29,164 bases of DNA. Source: Flemingiibacterium sp045632605. Lineage in GTDB: Bacteria; Bacillota; Clostridia; Oscillospirales; CAG-272. Made by a program: the position numbers and the translations under genes. Below the pieces are notes generated by a model. The model was not told the DNA's origin. It did no database searches and was given only the letters and a program-made list of their open reading frames with translations. The stretch lies in contig JAZQXA010000085.1 of NCBI GenBank assembly GCA_045632605.1, positions 1 to 29,164 of the forward strand. The letters are read 5' to 3'. Below are positions 1 to 7,901 of the stretch, in pieces (the first letter of the stretch is position 1; every line of letters begins with the position of its first letter).

Positions 1-1
1 C

Positions 2-268
2 CACAATGGCGTGTATACGGAAATATACATTGACGGTGAAGACTTCATCGCGTACAATGACTCCCTGTGTCAGGTATCCATAGTAGGTATGGCAGTTGCA
101 GACTTCAGAAGCGTAGTAAGCTGCACAGTATACAGCAGTGATGGAGAAGCAGTTGCAAATGCGGCAGACAGCGTTGAATCCTTCGCACACCGCAATGCGG
201 AAAAGGTTGGCGCATTGATTGACACTATCGTCAAGTTTGCGGCTTCCTCTTACAACAGTTTCCACTAA
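2..268 (+). CDS. C-terminal fragment of a probable secreted/surface protein (5' end outside window)
   Basis: The frame is open from base 2 to a TAA at 266-268, so this is the tail of a longer protein whose start lies upstream. The visible 88 or so residues are acidic and mix beta-like stretches (VYTEIYIDGEDF) with a helical end (SVESFAHRNAEKVGALID). From memory, a similar 'SVESYA...L..LI..MM.Y..SA' ending occurs at the C-terminus of large cell-surface or carbohydrate-active proteins of gut Clostridia; that link is family recollection, not a search result. There is no LPXTG signal and no membrane anchor. A strong hairpin terminator follows 17 bases after the stop. Function unknown; confident only that it is coding. 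Confidence 0.6.
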   Translation, partial: HNGVYTEIYIDGEDFIAYNDSLCQVSIVGMAVADFRSVVSCTVYSSDGEAVANAADSVESFAHRNAEKVGALIDTIVKFAASSYNSFH

Positions 269-284
269 TTCAGTTTATACACAA

Positions 285-316
285 AAACCAGAAGACATAT
301 TGTCTTCTGGTTTCCT
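285..316 (+). terminator. Rho-independent terminator of the upstream partial gene
   Basis: A perfect 13-bp stem (AAACCAGAAGACA at 285-297 with its complement at 301-313) closes a 3-nt loop and runs into a short pyrimidine-rich tail (TTTCC). It sits just after the stop codon of the partial gene. Confidence 0.75.
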
Positions 317-325
317 TTATAGAAA

Positions 326-365
326 AATATGCACCCCAAAAGTCTTAACTTCTGGGGTGCATATT
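326..365. terminator. Second long inverted repeat, terminator-like
   Basis: A 12-bp perfect arm pair (AATATGCACCCC at 326-337 with GGGGTGCATATT at 354-365) encloses a partly paired centre. It has an A-rich left flank and a T-rich right flank, so it could terminate in either direction. It separates the first gene from the transposase remnant and could also be tied to the insertion. Confidence 0.5.
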
Positions 366-496
366 ATATTTAGGTTGTATAATAAAAGTTGCGGGGAGCT
401 CAAAAGATAGGTTCCAAAATTAATAAAAAGAGAGCATATCTGAAAGAAATCTGATAAAATAAAGTTGTTAGACAAAACTTATCGGAGGATTCGGAT

Positions 497-1175
497 ATGT
501 TCACTTGTTGTTATAGTAAAGAAATACTGAATAATCAAGGTGTAACAGTGAAAAATATCGAAGAAACAGAAAAAGAATTGCAAATACATATTGAAATTCC
601 ACGTAAAAAGCATATCTACCCTATATGCGGTAAAGCAACAGATAGAATACACGACTATAGGACGCAGGTAATTAAGTAGCTTCCAGCGTTAGGTGAATCC
701 ATAAAGCTGATACTTTGGAAAAGACGCTATGTATGCAACTGTGGAAAATGTTTTGCGTAAGAAGTCCCGTTTTTATCAAAATATCAGCGTATGACCAACG
801 GGTTTATACTTCAAATGATAAACAAGCTGCGTGAAGTACATTCGTATGCATCTGTAGCGCGTGAATTGGGAGTATCAAATGCTACTATCATAAGATATTT
901 CAACCTGATAAGCTATACAAGACCTAAGGTGCTGCCGGAGGCACCGGGAATTGATGAATTTAAGAGAAATTCCGGCGGTGAAAAATATAATTGCTTTCTT
1001 GCGTTCTGACAACAGAAAAGTGTTCTATATACTATGTACACGTTATCAGCACGTTCTTGTTGACTACTTCAAAAAATATATAAGAGAGGAACGGTCAGCT
1101 GTTAAGTACTTTGTAAGCGATATCTATACTACGTATGATGAAATAACTAAAACATATTTTCCTCAACTTTTTTAG
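497..1175 (+). pseudogene. ISL3-family transposase, degenerate and truncated
   Basis: A good ribosome site (GGAGG at 484-488) precedes ATG 497. The conceptual product carries the ISL3 N-terminal zinc-finger layout: YPICG, where the first Cys of CPxCG has been lost, then DYR..VIK, then KRRYVCNCGKCF. An HTH follows (ASVARELGVSNATIIRYF), then the start of the DDE region (GIDEFKRNSGGEKYNC; VKYFVSDIYTTYDE). Two in-frame stops break it, TAG 677-679 and TAA 758-760. A frameshift near 995-1005 moves the rest to the next frame, ending at 1175. A full ISL3 transposase is about 400-450 aa, so roughly the C-terminal half is missing. The flanking text at 1184-1200 (cacccaactattgat) resembles the right-hand end of ISL3-type elements. 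Dead copy. Confidence 0.85.
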
Positions 1176-1225
1176 TTTTCTTTCACCCAACTATTGATAT
1201 TGTGCTGTATTTTACAAATTACCGC

Positions 1226-1692
1226 TTAGTTCTTTTTCTTCAGAACAACTGCCAATACAACGCCGCAGAGTGCAATCACACCGCCGAAGCTTGAAATCAC
1301 AATGATCATCCAACTCGGTACGCCGCCGCTATGATCGTTCAGTGATTTTTCACCCACATTCCCGATGTTTGCAGCGGTTTTATCAGGCGCTGATGTTGTA
1401 TTTTCAGGTTTGACTTATTTTACAGTGATATATCCGCATTCGTCGCAGTGATTGTCTTTGGCGGTATCTGCGTGCTTATATTCGCCGCAATCTTTTCAAA
1501 AGGGTTTAATCTCAATATTTTCGGTAAGCTTGTCACCTTTTTTCACAAGCCCGCCTGTTGCTTTATTTACCCAGCCGTCAAACTGATTGCCATCTTCTGT
1601 GGGTGGAAGTGTGGGCAGTGCCGGAAGAGAATTATCTTTGCATTTGGTGATCAGTTGTTTCGTGATAGGAGCTTGTCCATCACAGAATGTAT
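1226..1692 (-). pseudogene. Remnant of a C-terminally membrane-anchored cell-surface protein
   Basis: Reading the minus strand in one frame from about 1692 to a TAA at 1226-1228 gives surface-protein-like sequence. First comes a stretch like the repeats of clostridial wall proteins (FDGWVNKATGGLVKKGDKL). Next is a Cys/His-rich motif (CGEYKHADTAKDNHCDECG), then a Ser/Thr/Pro linker, then a C-terminal hydrophobic anchor (WMIIVISSFGGVIALCGVV) ending in KKKN. Two in-frame stops interrupt it, TGA (1496-1498 on the plus strand) and TAA (1415-1417), while the frame is otherwise conserved. There is no LPXTG motif. Upstream of 1692 the sequence becomes a recombinase fragment on the other strand, so the N-terminus has been lost by rearrangement. 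Confidence 0.65.
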
Positions 1693-1695
1693 TGA

Positions 1696-1899
1696 CGAAA
1701 TGGATATACGAGAGCAGTGTATTCGTGAGTTTATAGCAAAAACGAAGGAATATCTTGAAATGCCGAAGATGACACCCGAGTTCTGCAGGTGTATGAGCGG
1801 AAGATACTTGTGTATGAAAAAGAGGTCAAGTATTCACGGACAGCGAGTAACCCCATTGTGATATTGATATACTTCACATTTCAACCGAATCCGGACTGA
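1696..1899 (+). pseudogene. C-terminal remnant of a large serine recombinase (DUF4368-like)
   Basis: In frame 2 from about 1696 the translation reads IREFIAKTKEYLEMPKMTPE. After a one-base shift near 1780 it continues LQVYERKILVYEKEVKYSRTA and ends at TGA 1897-1899. This pattern (helix, 'TPE', then 'IxVxEKEVKYSxTA' and a final beta strand) is that of the C-terminal DUF4368 domain of transposon resolvases of the TnpX/Tn4451 type. Catalytic and DNA-binding domains are absent. It is a frameshifted fragment back to back with the surface-protein remnant, and so marks a former integration site of a transposon. Confidence 0.65.
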
Positions 1900-1921
1900 T
1901 GTGGGATAGGGTAACAAAGAA

Positions 1922-1966
1922 GAGAAAAATATATAACCGGAAGCCAATGTGACTTCCGGTTATATA
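1922..1966 (-). terminator. Terminator of gdhA (minus strand)
   Basis: The 12-bp arms TATAACCGGAAG (1932-1943) and CTTCCGGTTATA (1953-1964) form a stem. Read on the minus strand it is followed by ATTTTTCTCT, a U-rich tail. It lies 64 bases past the gdhA stop. Confidence 0.8.
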
Positions 1967-2029
1967 CCGAGATTAATTCTTTGTTAAGGATATCGACCGA
2001 TTTGACAGAATTTTTTATGTAAATTAAGA

Positions 2030-3385
2030 TTAATAAGCGATACCCTGAGCCTTCATTGCTTCAGCAACCTTGAGGAAGCCTGCGATGTTAGCACCGGCAA
2101 CGAGGTCGCCCTCCATGCCGTATTCCTTTGCAGCAGCAACGGAATTGTCGAAGATATTCTTCATAATCTGCTTGAGTTTAGCATCAACTTCTTCAGCAGT
2201 CCAGCTGTAACGCATCGAGTTCTGGCTCATTTCAAGACCGGAAACTGCAACGCCGCCTGCGTTAACTGCCTTGGACGGAGCAACGACTACGCCGTTTGCC
2301 TTGAGGTATGCAACAGCTTCGTTTGTGGTAGGCATATTGGAAACCTCAACGTAGTACTTAACACCGTTTGCAACGATCTTCTTTGCGTCTTCAATTCTGA
2401 CTTCATTCTGAGTAGCGCAAGGCATGATAACGTCAACCTTTGTACCCCAGGGCTTTTCGCCTGCGAAGAAGGGAACACCGAACTTATCTGCGTAGTCCTG
2501 AACCTTGTTGCGGTTGGAAGCGCGCATTTCAAGCATGAACTTGATCTTTTCGGGAGTGTTTACGCCGTTTTCGTCGTAGATGTAACCGTCGGGACCGGAG
2601 ATTGTAACAACCTTACCGCCGAGCTCGGTGATCTTCTGAACAGTACCCCATGCAACATTACCGAATCCGGAAACTGCAAAGGTCTTACCCTTAACATCCT
2701 CACCGAAAGAAGCGAGCATATTCTGCGCATAGTAAACAGCACCATAACCTGTTGCTTCGGGACGGATAAGAGAACCGCCGTAGGAGAAGCCCTTACCGGT
2801 GAGAACGCCGGTGAACTCATTGCGAAGTCTCTTATACTGACCGAAGAGATAACCAACCTCACGAGCACCAACACCGATGTCACCTGCGGGAACGTCGGTA
2901 TCTGCACCGATGTGCTTGGAAAGCTCAGTCATAAAGCTCTGGCAGAAACGCATAACCTCTCCGTCGGACTTGCCGGTGGGATCGAAGTCAGCGCCACCCT
3001 TACCGCCACCCATAGGAAGACCGGTGAGCGAGTTCTTGAAGGTCTGCTCGAAGCCGAGGAACTTCATGATGGAAGCGTTAACTGTGGGGTGGAAACGAAG
3101 ACCGCCCTTGTAAGGACCGATTGCGGAGTTGAACTGTACACGGTAACCGCGGTTAACCTGAACCTTGCCGTTATCGTCAACCCAGCTTACTCTGAACTGA
3201 ATCTGACGCTCGGGCTCAACCATACGCTCGAAAATGCCTGCCTCAATGAGGTCGGGACGCTTTTCAGCAACGGGCTCGAGAGATTCGAGAACTTCTTCTA
3301 CTGTCTGGTGAAATTCTGTTTCACCGGGGTTTCTTTTGCAAACATTTTCATAAACACTTGCAAGATAGCTGTTTTTGAGTGCCAT
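2030..3385 (-). CDS. gdhA: NADP-type glutamate dehydrogenase
   Basis: A 451-aa hexameric-type glutamate dehydrogenase, full length for the family. It interconverts 2-oxoglutarate + ammonium + NAD(P)H and glutamate in the cytoplasm. The dimerisation/substrate domain comes first (RFHPTVN, KFLGFEQTFKNSLTG). Next are the glycine-rich catalytic-lysine motif PMGGGKGGADFD near residue 120 and the PAGDIGVGAREVGY segment carrying the catalytic Asp. The nucleotide-binding half contains SGFGNVAWG. The long N-terminus and the GKGFSYGGSLIRPEATGYG segment are typical of the NADP-dependent enzymes. ATG 3385 is preceded on the minus strand by AGAGGT at a good distance and by a clear promoter. It is monocistronic, with its own terminator, and divergent from the flippase gene. 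It probably serves ammonium assimilation; cofactor preference is inferred. Confidence 0.97.
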   Translation of the reverse strand: MALKNSYLASVYENVCKRNPGETEFHQTVEEVLESLEPVAEKRPDLIEAGIFERMVEPERQIQFRVSWVDDNGKVQVNRGYRVQFNSAIGPYKGGLRFHPTVNASIMKFLGFEQTFKNSLTGLPMGGGKGGADFDPTGKSDGEVMRFCQSFMTELSKHIGADTDVPAGDIGVGAREVGYLFGQYKRLRNEFTGVLTGKGFSYGGSLIRPEATGYGAVYYAQNMLASFGEDVKGKTFAVSGFGNVAWGTVQKITELGGKVVTISGPDGYIYDENGVNTPEKIKFMLEMRASNRNKVQDYADKFGVPFFAGEKPWGTKVDVIMPCATQNEVRIEDAKKIVANGVKYYVEVSNMPTTNEAVAYLKANGVVVAPSKAVNAGGVAVSGLEMSQNSMRYSWTAEEVDAKLKQIMKNIFDNSVAAAKEYGMEGDLVAGANIAGFLKVAEAMKAQGIAY

Positions 3386-3446
3386 TGGAACATACCTCTT
3401 CTTTACATAGATTGCGTGCAGTTTAGCACGTTAACTTACATTAATC

Positions 3447-3475
3447 ATTATACTACACTTTATTCGATTTTGCAA
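3447..3475 (-). promoter_or_regulatory. Promoter of gdhA
   Basis: On the minus strand TTGCAA (3470-3475) and TATAAT (3447-3452) are separated by exactly 17 bases. This lies about 60 bases upstream of the gdhA start. Confidence 0.75.
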
Positions 3476-3619
3476 TATCTATGACGAAAAAATTCATATT
3501 TTAGATGTTAATATTTTGAAAATTTAAAATTTATAGCATTTCTATAATATAAAGTGATTTTGCCTAAATAATGGAAATATATTTAATATATGTAAGTTAT
3601 ATTCTGGTGGTGAGAATTT

Positions 3620-5152
3620 TTGCGTATATTACGGCAATTTTTAATAAACGGAATGATTATGACAGCTACGTCACTTCTGCTTCGTACACTTGGAGTGGCA
3701 TTTAATGCATTCGTTTCACGCGAGCTTGGTGCGGATGGAATGGGACTTTTTACTCTCATTATGAGCGTTTACGGCTTATCTGTAACGCTTGCGGCATCAG
3801 GAGTTAATCTTGCCGCAACGAGGATGTGTGCAAAAGCACTTGGAAACGGTGACAGTGCAGCACTTCGCGGCGCACTTAAACGCTGTCTTGTTTACGCCGT
3901 TTGCTGCGGTATTTTCGCTTTTCTGCTGTTATTCTTTTCCGCAGATTTTGTTGCGACTCGCTGGCTTGGTGATGAGAGGTGTACTGCTTCTCTTTGCTTT
4001 CTCGCTGTCAGTCTGCCTTTCATATCTGCATCCAATGTACTTCACGGCTATTTCACTGCGGTAAGAAAAGTTTCCAAAAGTGCGGCAACGCAGATTTTTG
4101 AACAGCTTTTCAGGATGTTTATTATCATATGGGCGCTTTTATATATTGTTCCCGACGGAATTGAATATTCGTGTATGGCACTTGTCGGCGGCGGTGCAAT
4201 TGCCGAAATCATGTCGTTTTTGATGGCATTGATACTTTATTTACTTGACCGCAGAAAAGAAAAATCCTTGCCGCTTGACATTAAGCAGGGAAGAACACTT
4301 ACACGGGAGCTTTTTGGAATAACCGTACCCATAGCGGCGGCTGCATATGTTCGTTCGGGACTTTCTACTCTCGAACATATACTTATTCCGAGAGGACTTC
4401 GCAAAAATCCGCTTACCGCCGAAACCGCGCTTGCAACTTACGGTATTCTCTGCGGTATGGTTATGCCGGTGATAATGTTTCCGACGGCACTTCTATATTC
4501 ATTCACAGGATTGCTGATTCCGGAATTTGCCGGAGAATCCGGCGAGAAAAACAGTGAGCGTGTGAAATATATGATTTCACGCTCGCTCGGACTCACTGTG
4601 ATTTTTTCGGTTGGATGTGCGGCAGTCATGATAATGTTTTCCACCGAGCTTGGTTTTTTAATTTATGACAGTCAGGATGCCGGAGAATATATCCGAGTTA
4701 TGGCACCGCTTATACCGCTGATGTATCTTGACCATGCCGTTGATGCCATACTGAAAGGGCTTGGAGAACAGCTGTACTGTATGAAAGTTAATATTGTCGA
4801 TTCTGCACTTTGCACACTGCTTGTATATCTGCTCTGCCCGAGAATCGGAATTTACGGTTATATCCTGACGGTATATATCGCCGAGAGCATCAACATGGCT
4901 TTGAGCCTTGCCCGTCTTATAAGGGTAAGCGGATTTTCCGTTGGGTTCACCGACCGATTGCTAAAACCGCTTGTTTCAGCAGTGGGGACTTGTGCAATAC
5001 TTCGCTTGTTCGGGCTTTCAGAGCTTTATGAATGGATATCACTCGGCGGTGCATCATTATTGTTCATTGCCGTATATGCGTTTCTCCTTATTGGGACGGG
5101 TTCTGTTAAAATGTACGATTTAAGGCGTACATTCAGCTTTATAAGGCGATAA
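3620..5152 (+). CDS. MATE/MVF-superfamily lipid-linked polysaccharide flippase (SpoVB/MurJ-like)
   Basis: A 510-aa polytopic membrane protein with about 14 hydrophobic segments, the usual size of oligosaccharide/polysaccharide flippases. The N-terminal FLINGMIMTATSLLLRTLG followed by N.FVSRELGADGMGLF is the signature opening of the SpoVB/MurJ/Wzx group. These proteins move lipid-linked wall or capsule precursors across the cytoplasmic membrane. The start is taken as TTG 3620 because a GGTGGTGAG ribosome site lies just upstream and no ATG is available before residue 12. It stands alone, with 234 bases to gdhA and a separate promoter downstream. Which substrate it carries cannot be told; the sporulation-type paralogue SpoVB or a lipid II flippase are both possible. 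Confidence 0.85.
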   Translation: MRILRQFLINGMIMTATSLLLRTLGVAFNAFVSRELGADGMGLFTLIMSVYGLSVTLAASGVNLAATRMCAKALGNGDSAALRGALKRCLVYAVCCGIFAFLLLFFSADFVATRWLGDERCTASLCFLAVSLPFISASNVLHGYFTAVRKVSKSAATQIFEQLFRMFIIIWALLYIVPDGIEYSCMALVGGGAIAEIMSFLMALILYLLDRRKEKSLPLDIKQGRTLTRELFGITVPIAAAAYVRSGLSTLEHILIPRGLRKNPLTAETALATYGILCGMVMPVIMFPTALLYSFTGLLIPEFAGESGEKNSERVKYMISRSLGLTVIFSVGCAAVMIMFSTELGFLIYDSQDAGEYIRVMAPLIPLMYLDHAVDAILKGLGEQLYCMKVNIVDSALCTLLVYLLCPRIGIYGYILTVYIAESINMALSLARLIRVSGFSVGFTDRLLKPLVSAVGTCAILRLFGLSELYEWISLGGASLLFIAVYAFLLIGTGSVKMYDLRRTFSFIRR

Positions 5153-5183
5153 ATGTAAAAATCGTGTATATTTGAATTTTATA

Positions 5184-5212
5184 TTGAAATTTTACATTAT
5201 TTGTATTATAAT
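5184..5212 (+). promoter_or_regulatory. Promoter of the leader-peptide / CD3324-like transcript
   Basis: TTGAAA (5184-5189) and TATAAT (5207-5212) have a 17-base spacer. Transcription should start near 5219, giving a leader of about 215 nt before the 5436 gene. Confidence 0.8.
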
Positions 5213-5217
5213 ATAAA

Positions 5218-5435
5218 TGTGAGTTCACCACCTCACACTATATTATAATGGAAAGGAGTGGTTTTCAAATGATCAAGAATAAGGTGATTCTGGTATAACC
5301 CCGGATTGAAGATCCTCCATGGAACTGCGATCCGCGAGTTATACAGCTCTCGCGGCGGCTCATTTAAGGGTCGCCGGGGAGTCATATCGGTTCTCTTTGC
5401 CGATAATTAAAGTGTATAACTGTAAGGAGAGCAAA
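5218..5435 (+). promoter_or_regulatory. Structured 5' leader, candidate translational attenuator
   Basis: Several stems can be drawn by eye. TGTGAG 5218-5223 pairs with CTCACA 5232-5237. CCCCGG 5299-5304 pairs with CCGGGG 5374-5379. CCGCGAG 5332-5338 pairs with CTCGCGG 5349-5355. GGCGGC 5354-5359 pairs with GTCGCC 5370-5375. TATCGG 5385-5390 pairs with CCGATA 5400-5405. The third and fourth are mutually exclusive. GCTCTC (5346-5351), which overlaps the 3' arm of the third stem, is complementary to GAGAGC (5427-5432) in the ribosome site of the 5436 gene. A nine-codon leader reading frame ends right against CCCCGG. No U-run follows any stem, so control would be of translation rather than termination. 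Confidence 0.5.
5269..5298 (+). CDS. Nine-residue leader peptide MIKNKVILV
   Basis: ATG 5269 is preceded by a very strong ribosome site (AAAGGAG at 5252-5258) about 10 bases upstream. The frame closes at TAA 5296-5298 after nine residues. The stop codon directly abuts CCCCGG, the 5' arm of a possible long-range stem, so a ribosome ending or stalling here would cover that arm. Leader peptides with this position relative to competing stems are known for erm/cat-type attenuation; here the inducer is unknown. Upstream ACCACCTC (5227-5234) is partly complementary to the AGGAGTGGT ribosome site. Confidence 0.5.
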   Translation: MIKNKVILV

Positions 5436-5723
5436 ATGGCGTATAAAAATGCAAGAGATATTCTGCCCACGGAGCTTATCAGAGAGATTCAAAAATACAT
5501 AGACGGCGATCTTTTATATATCCCGACAAAGGCTGACAAAACCGAATGGGGTATACGCAGCGGCGCAAGACAGAAATATATCGAGCGCAACCTGGAAATT
5601 CGCGAGCAGTACAAAAACCGTACCTCGGTTGAAGAACTTGCTAAACGGTATTTTCTCTCGATAGACAGTATCAAAAAAATCGTTTACGGTACTGAACGTG
5701 ACGATGACAAAAATGCACAATAA
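5436..5723 (+). CDS. CD3324-family small HTH protein
   Basis: A 95-aa soluble protein: an N-terminal 'YKNARDILPTELIREIQKYI' helix pair, a conserved 'YIPTK...WG..SG.RQ' middle, and a C-terminal helix-turn-helix (TSVEELAKRYFLSIDSIKKI, about residues 64-83). This is the pattern of the CD3324 family, distantly like Mor-type activators. It probably binds DNA, but no target is known. ATG 5436 is chosen because AAGGAG (5424-5429) sits just before it; the longer in-frame start at 5319 has no ribosome site and lies within the structured leader. A bidirectional terminator follows immediately. Confidence 0.75.
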   Translation: MAYKNARDILPTELIREIQKYIDGDLLYIPTKADKTEWGIRSGARQKYIERNLEIREQYKNRTSVEELAKRYFLSIDSIKKIVYGTERDDDKNAQ

Positions 5724-5760
5724 GAAAAAACGGACGTTTTGTTAACGTTCGTTTTTTCTC
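5724..5760. terminator. Bidirectional terminator between two convergent genes
   Basis: A stem of 15 pairs (5724-5738 with 5744-5758, one G-T wobble) and a TTGTT loop, with A6 on the left and T6 on the right within the arms. It serves the 5436 gene and the convergent transporter gene ending at 5788. Confidence 0.9.
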
Positions 5761-5787
5761 TGTTTCTGCGAATTTAAGTATTAAAAA

Positions 5788-6999
5788 TCAGCTTTTCTTT
5801 TCCCATCTTGGTACAGATATAATAACTCCAAATACCATCATACCGCACCAAATAAGAATAAGATTCCCCCAGCCGATTGCCAAAACTGCGTTGGCAAATA
5901 TGAGGTTGGCGGCTGCAGCAGAAGCATAACTGATAAAATCGAGGAAGCCGGTTGCGGTGGAAACCATGCCGGTGTCATAGAGGCTTGGACAATATCGGCT
6001 CCACATCATTGTGTCAGCTCCGTTTGAGGCAATTATGGCGAGCACCATGAAAATGATATTCAAAACCGGTTCATCTATAAGAAAAGCGGCAACGAATGAC
6101 AGTGATGACAGAATGAAAAAAATGAACATTGTGAGGTACATATTCCGTTTCAGAAGCTCATAAAGAAAAACAGAGATAAACGGTGTTGCGGAGATTGCAA
6201 AGGTCGCGATTGCGAAAATCGTTACAGCAGTATCAGAGGGAAAGCCGAGATGCTGTGATATGTATGTCGGAAGCCAGAAAACTACAGATGTTCTGACAGT
6301 TCCGGTTACAACCGCAACAAGGGCGAATGTTATAATATTACGTTTGATAAGAACCTTGACTCCGCCGCCATCCTTTATTTTTTTATGCTTATACTGACCG
6401 TATCTGACCATGCCGTTTTTTTCCATAACGGTACATATCGTAAAAAATATCACCGCCATTGTTCCAAGACATACACTGCTGAGCCGGAAAAGATTTTGCC
6501 ATATCATAAGTGAGGCAGCAAAACCGGCAAGAGGAGAGCCGAGAAATGATGCAAGTGAATATCCGAGGCTGCAGCGTGTTGCGTATACTGGCTCGACATT
6601 TTCGGAAACTATTTTTGTCATTGGAGCGTATATCATTGACAGAAAAAAGCCCATCATTCCGTAAACAATAAGTGCTGTGGATTTGCTTATCTCGGAAATT
6701 TGAAGAAAGGCGAGATTTGCTGCTCCTGCCATGAAAAGTCCGAAGCTCATCATGTATTTTGCTTTTATTTTATCGCCAATAATTCCGTTTATAAGCTGTC
6801 CTATCGCGTAAAAACCAAAATATGCCGAAGAAAGACTCCCAAGATATGTTTCGGCATATCCGTTTTCAATCATTTGCGGAGAAACCGCGCCGAGTACATT
6901 TCGTGCGAAGTATACAGCAAGATAAGATACAGAACACAGCAGCCCAAGAAATATTGCTTTTTTTATAGTGCTGCGTTTTGAAAATAACTGTTCACTCAT
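5788..6999 (-). CDS. MFS transporter, OPA (GlpT/UhpT)-like
   Basis: A 403-aa membrane protein with about 12 predicted hydrophobic helices and a cytoplasmic linker near the middle (MEKNGMVRYGQYKHKKIKDG). The first helices (YFARNVLGAVSPQMIENGY..TYLGSLSSAYFGFYAIGQL) and the loop GIIGDKIKAKYMM fit the major facilitator fold. They look like the organophosphate:phosphate antiporter group, which takes up sugar or glycerol phosphates. The start is ATG 6999 because the regulator's tail supplies AAGGAG at the right distance; the GTG at 7023 lies upstream of that site. It begins one base after the RpiR stop, so the two genes form one operon. Substrate inferred only from class and context, probably a phosphorylated sugar or sugar acid. 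Confidence 0.8.
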   Translation of the reverse strand: MSEQLFSKRSTIKKAIFLGLLCSVSYLAVYFARNVLGAVSPQMIENGYAETYLGSLSSAYFGFYAIGQLINGIIGDKIKAKYMMSFGLFMAGAANLAFLQISEISKSTALIVYGMMGFFLSMIYAPMTKIVSENVEPVYATRCSLGYSLASFLGSPLAGFAASLMIWQNLFRLSSVCLGTMAVIFFTICTVMEKNGMVRYGQYKHKKIKDGGGVKVLIKRNIITFALVAVVTGTVRTSVVFWLPTYISQHLGFPSDTAVTIFAIATFAISATPFISVFLYELLKRNMYLTMFIFFILSSLSFVAAFLIDEPVLNIIFMVLAIIASNGADTMMWSRYCPSLYDTGMVSTATGFLDFISYASAAAANLIFANAVLAIGWGNLILIWCGMMVFGVIISVPRWEKKS

Positions 7000-7000
7000 G

Positions 7001-7855
7001 TCAGATTTCTCCTTCCTTAACACTGTGGGAAGTTAAAATACGCTCAAACTCAAGATAGCGTTCTCTGTTCGACTCGTTTATAGCAGAACGTATATATGAG
7101 CATACTGCATCTGCAAGAAGAAGCTGTGAAGCACGTATTTCACATTGATTGGATGTATCTCGGCTTCCGCTTGACGAAGCAACCAAAACATCATCTGACA
7201 GCTTTGCAAGAGGGGACGATATATTTGATGTTATTGAAACTATAGGAACGTTTCTTTCCTTTGCGTTTTTTACCGCATCGATGATGTCTTTTGTTTGTCC
7301 CGAAGATGATACCGCCACAACGAGCGAATCCTCATTGAGCATAGCCGCTGATATTGAGCAAGTGAGAATATCGCTGACAAACGATGCCGGTATTCCAAGC
7401 TCAAGCAGCTGATAACATAAGTCGGTTGCAACCGCCGCTGAACGGTATATGCCGTAGATTTCAACCTTTTTTGCATTTAAAATTTTTTCTGCTACACGTG
7501 AAAGTGTTTCTTCGCTGTTTACACCTGCTGTAAGAAGATGTGCGGCATTTCGTGAGTTGATTGTTTTCGAAAGAATATCATCCTTGCACAGAGGTGCAGA
7601 AGCTGTAATCATGGTGTTGTAATTCTTGAGATTTGCAGCAATCAACAGTTTTAATTCCGGGAAGCCTCCACCGGCAAATTTTTTTGAAAAATTTATAATA
7701 CTGCCTTGCGAAACGTCGGCGTGTTGTGCGAGATCAAGCATAGTATAGGTGATGAACTTATCAGGGGTGTCTACTATAATTTGCGCGATTTTCTTTTCAA
7801 CTGATGTCAGGTAATTAATACTACTTTTTAGATGTGAAATAAGATTATTTTTCAT
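7001..7855 (-). CDS. MurR/RpiR-family transcriptional regulator
   Basis: A 284-aa protein, full length for the family. The N-terminal HTH_6 domain is at about residues 1-77 (TSVEKKIAQIIVDTPDKFI, then the recognition helix VSQGSIINFSKKF). A SIS sugar-phosphate-binding domain is at about 120-250 (VEIYGIYRSAAVATDL; VVAVSSSGQTKDIIDAVK; IVSITSN). Such proteins switch sugar catabolic genes in response to a phosphosugar. ATG 7855 is chosen because MKNNLISHLKSSINYL matches the family start and AAGGCGGG lies upstream. It is cotranscribed with the transporter and diverges from the glycosidase-like gene, the likely second target. Confidence 0.92.
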   Translation of the reverse strand: MKNNLISHLKSSINYLTSVEKKIAQIIVDTPDKFITYTMLDLAQHADVSQGSIINFSKKFAGGGFPELKLLIAANLKNYNTMITASAPLCKDDILSKTINSRNAAHLLTAGVNSEETLSRVAEKILNAKKVEIYGIYRSAAVATDLCYQLLELGIPASFVSDILTCSISAAMLNEDSLVVAVSSSGQTKDIIDAVKNAKERNVPIVSITSNISSPLAKLSDDVLVASSSGSRDTSNQCEIRASQLLLADAVCSYIRSAINESNRERYLEFERILTSHSVKEGEI

Positions 7856-7901
7856 GAATACCCGCCTTGTAACTTTTCTCATTTTATCAATACATAAATT
7901 G

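Noticed and set aside
1448..1690. Plus-strand protein-coding frame 1448-1690
   Set aside because: This part is antisense to the surface-protein remnant; only the portion after about 1696 matches a recombinase.
2912..3484. 190-residue open frame on the plus strand opposite gdhA
   Set aside because: It is the antisense shadow of a well-conserved gene; no ribosome site or recognisable domain.
5319..5435. N-terminal extension of the CD3324-like protein from ATG 5319
   Set aside because: No ribosome site before 5319, the segment lies in strongly structured RNA, and a good ribosome site precedes ATG 5436.
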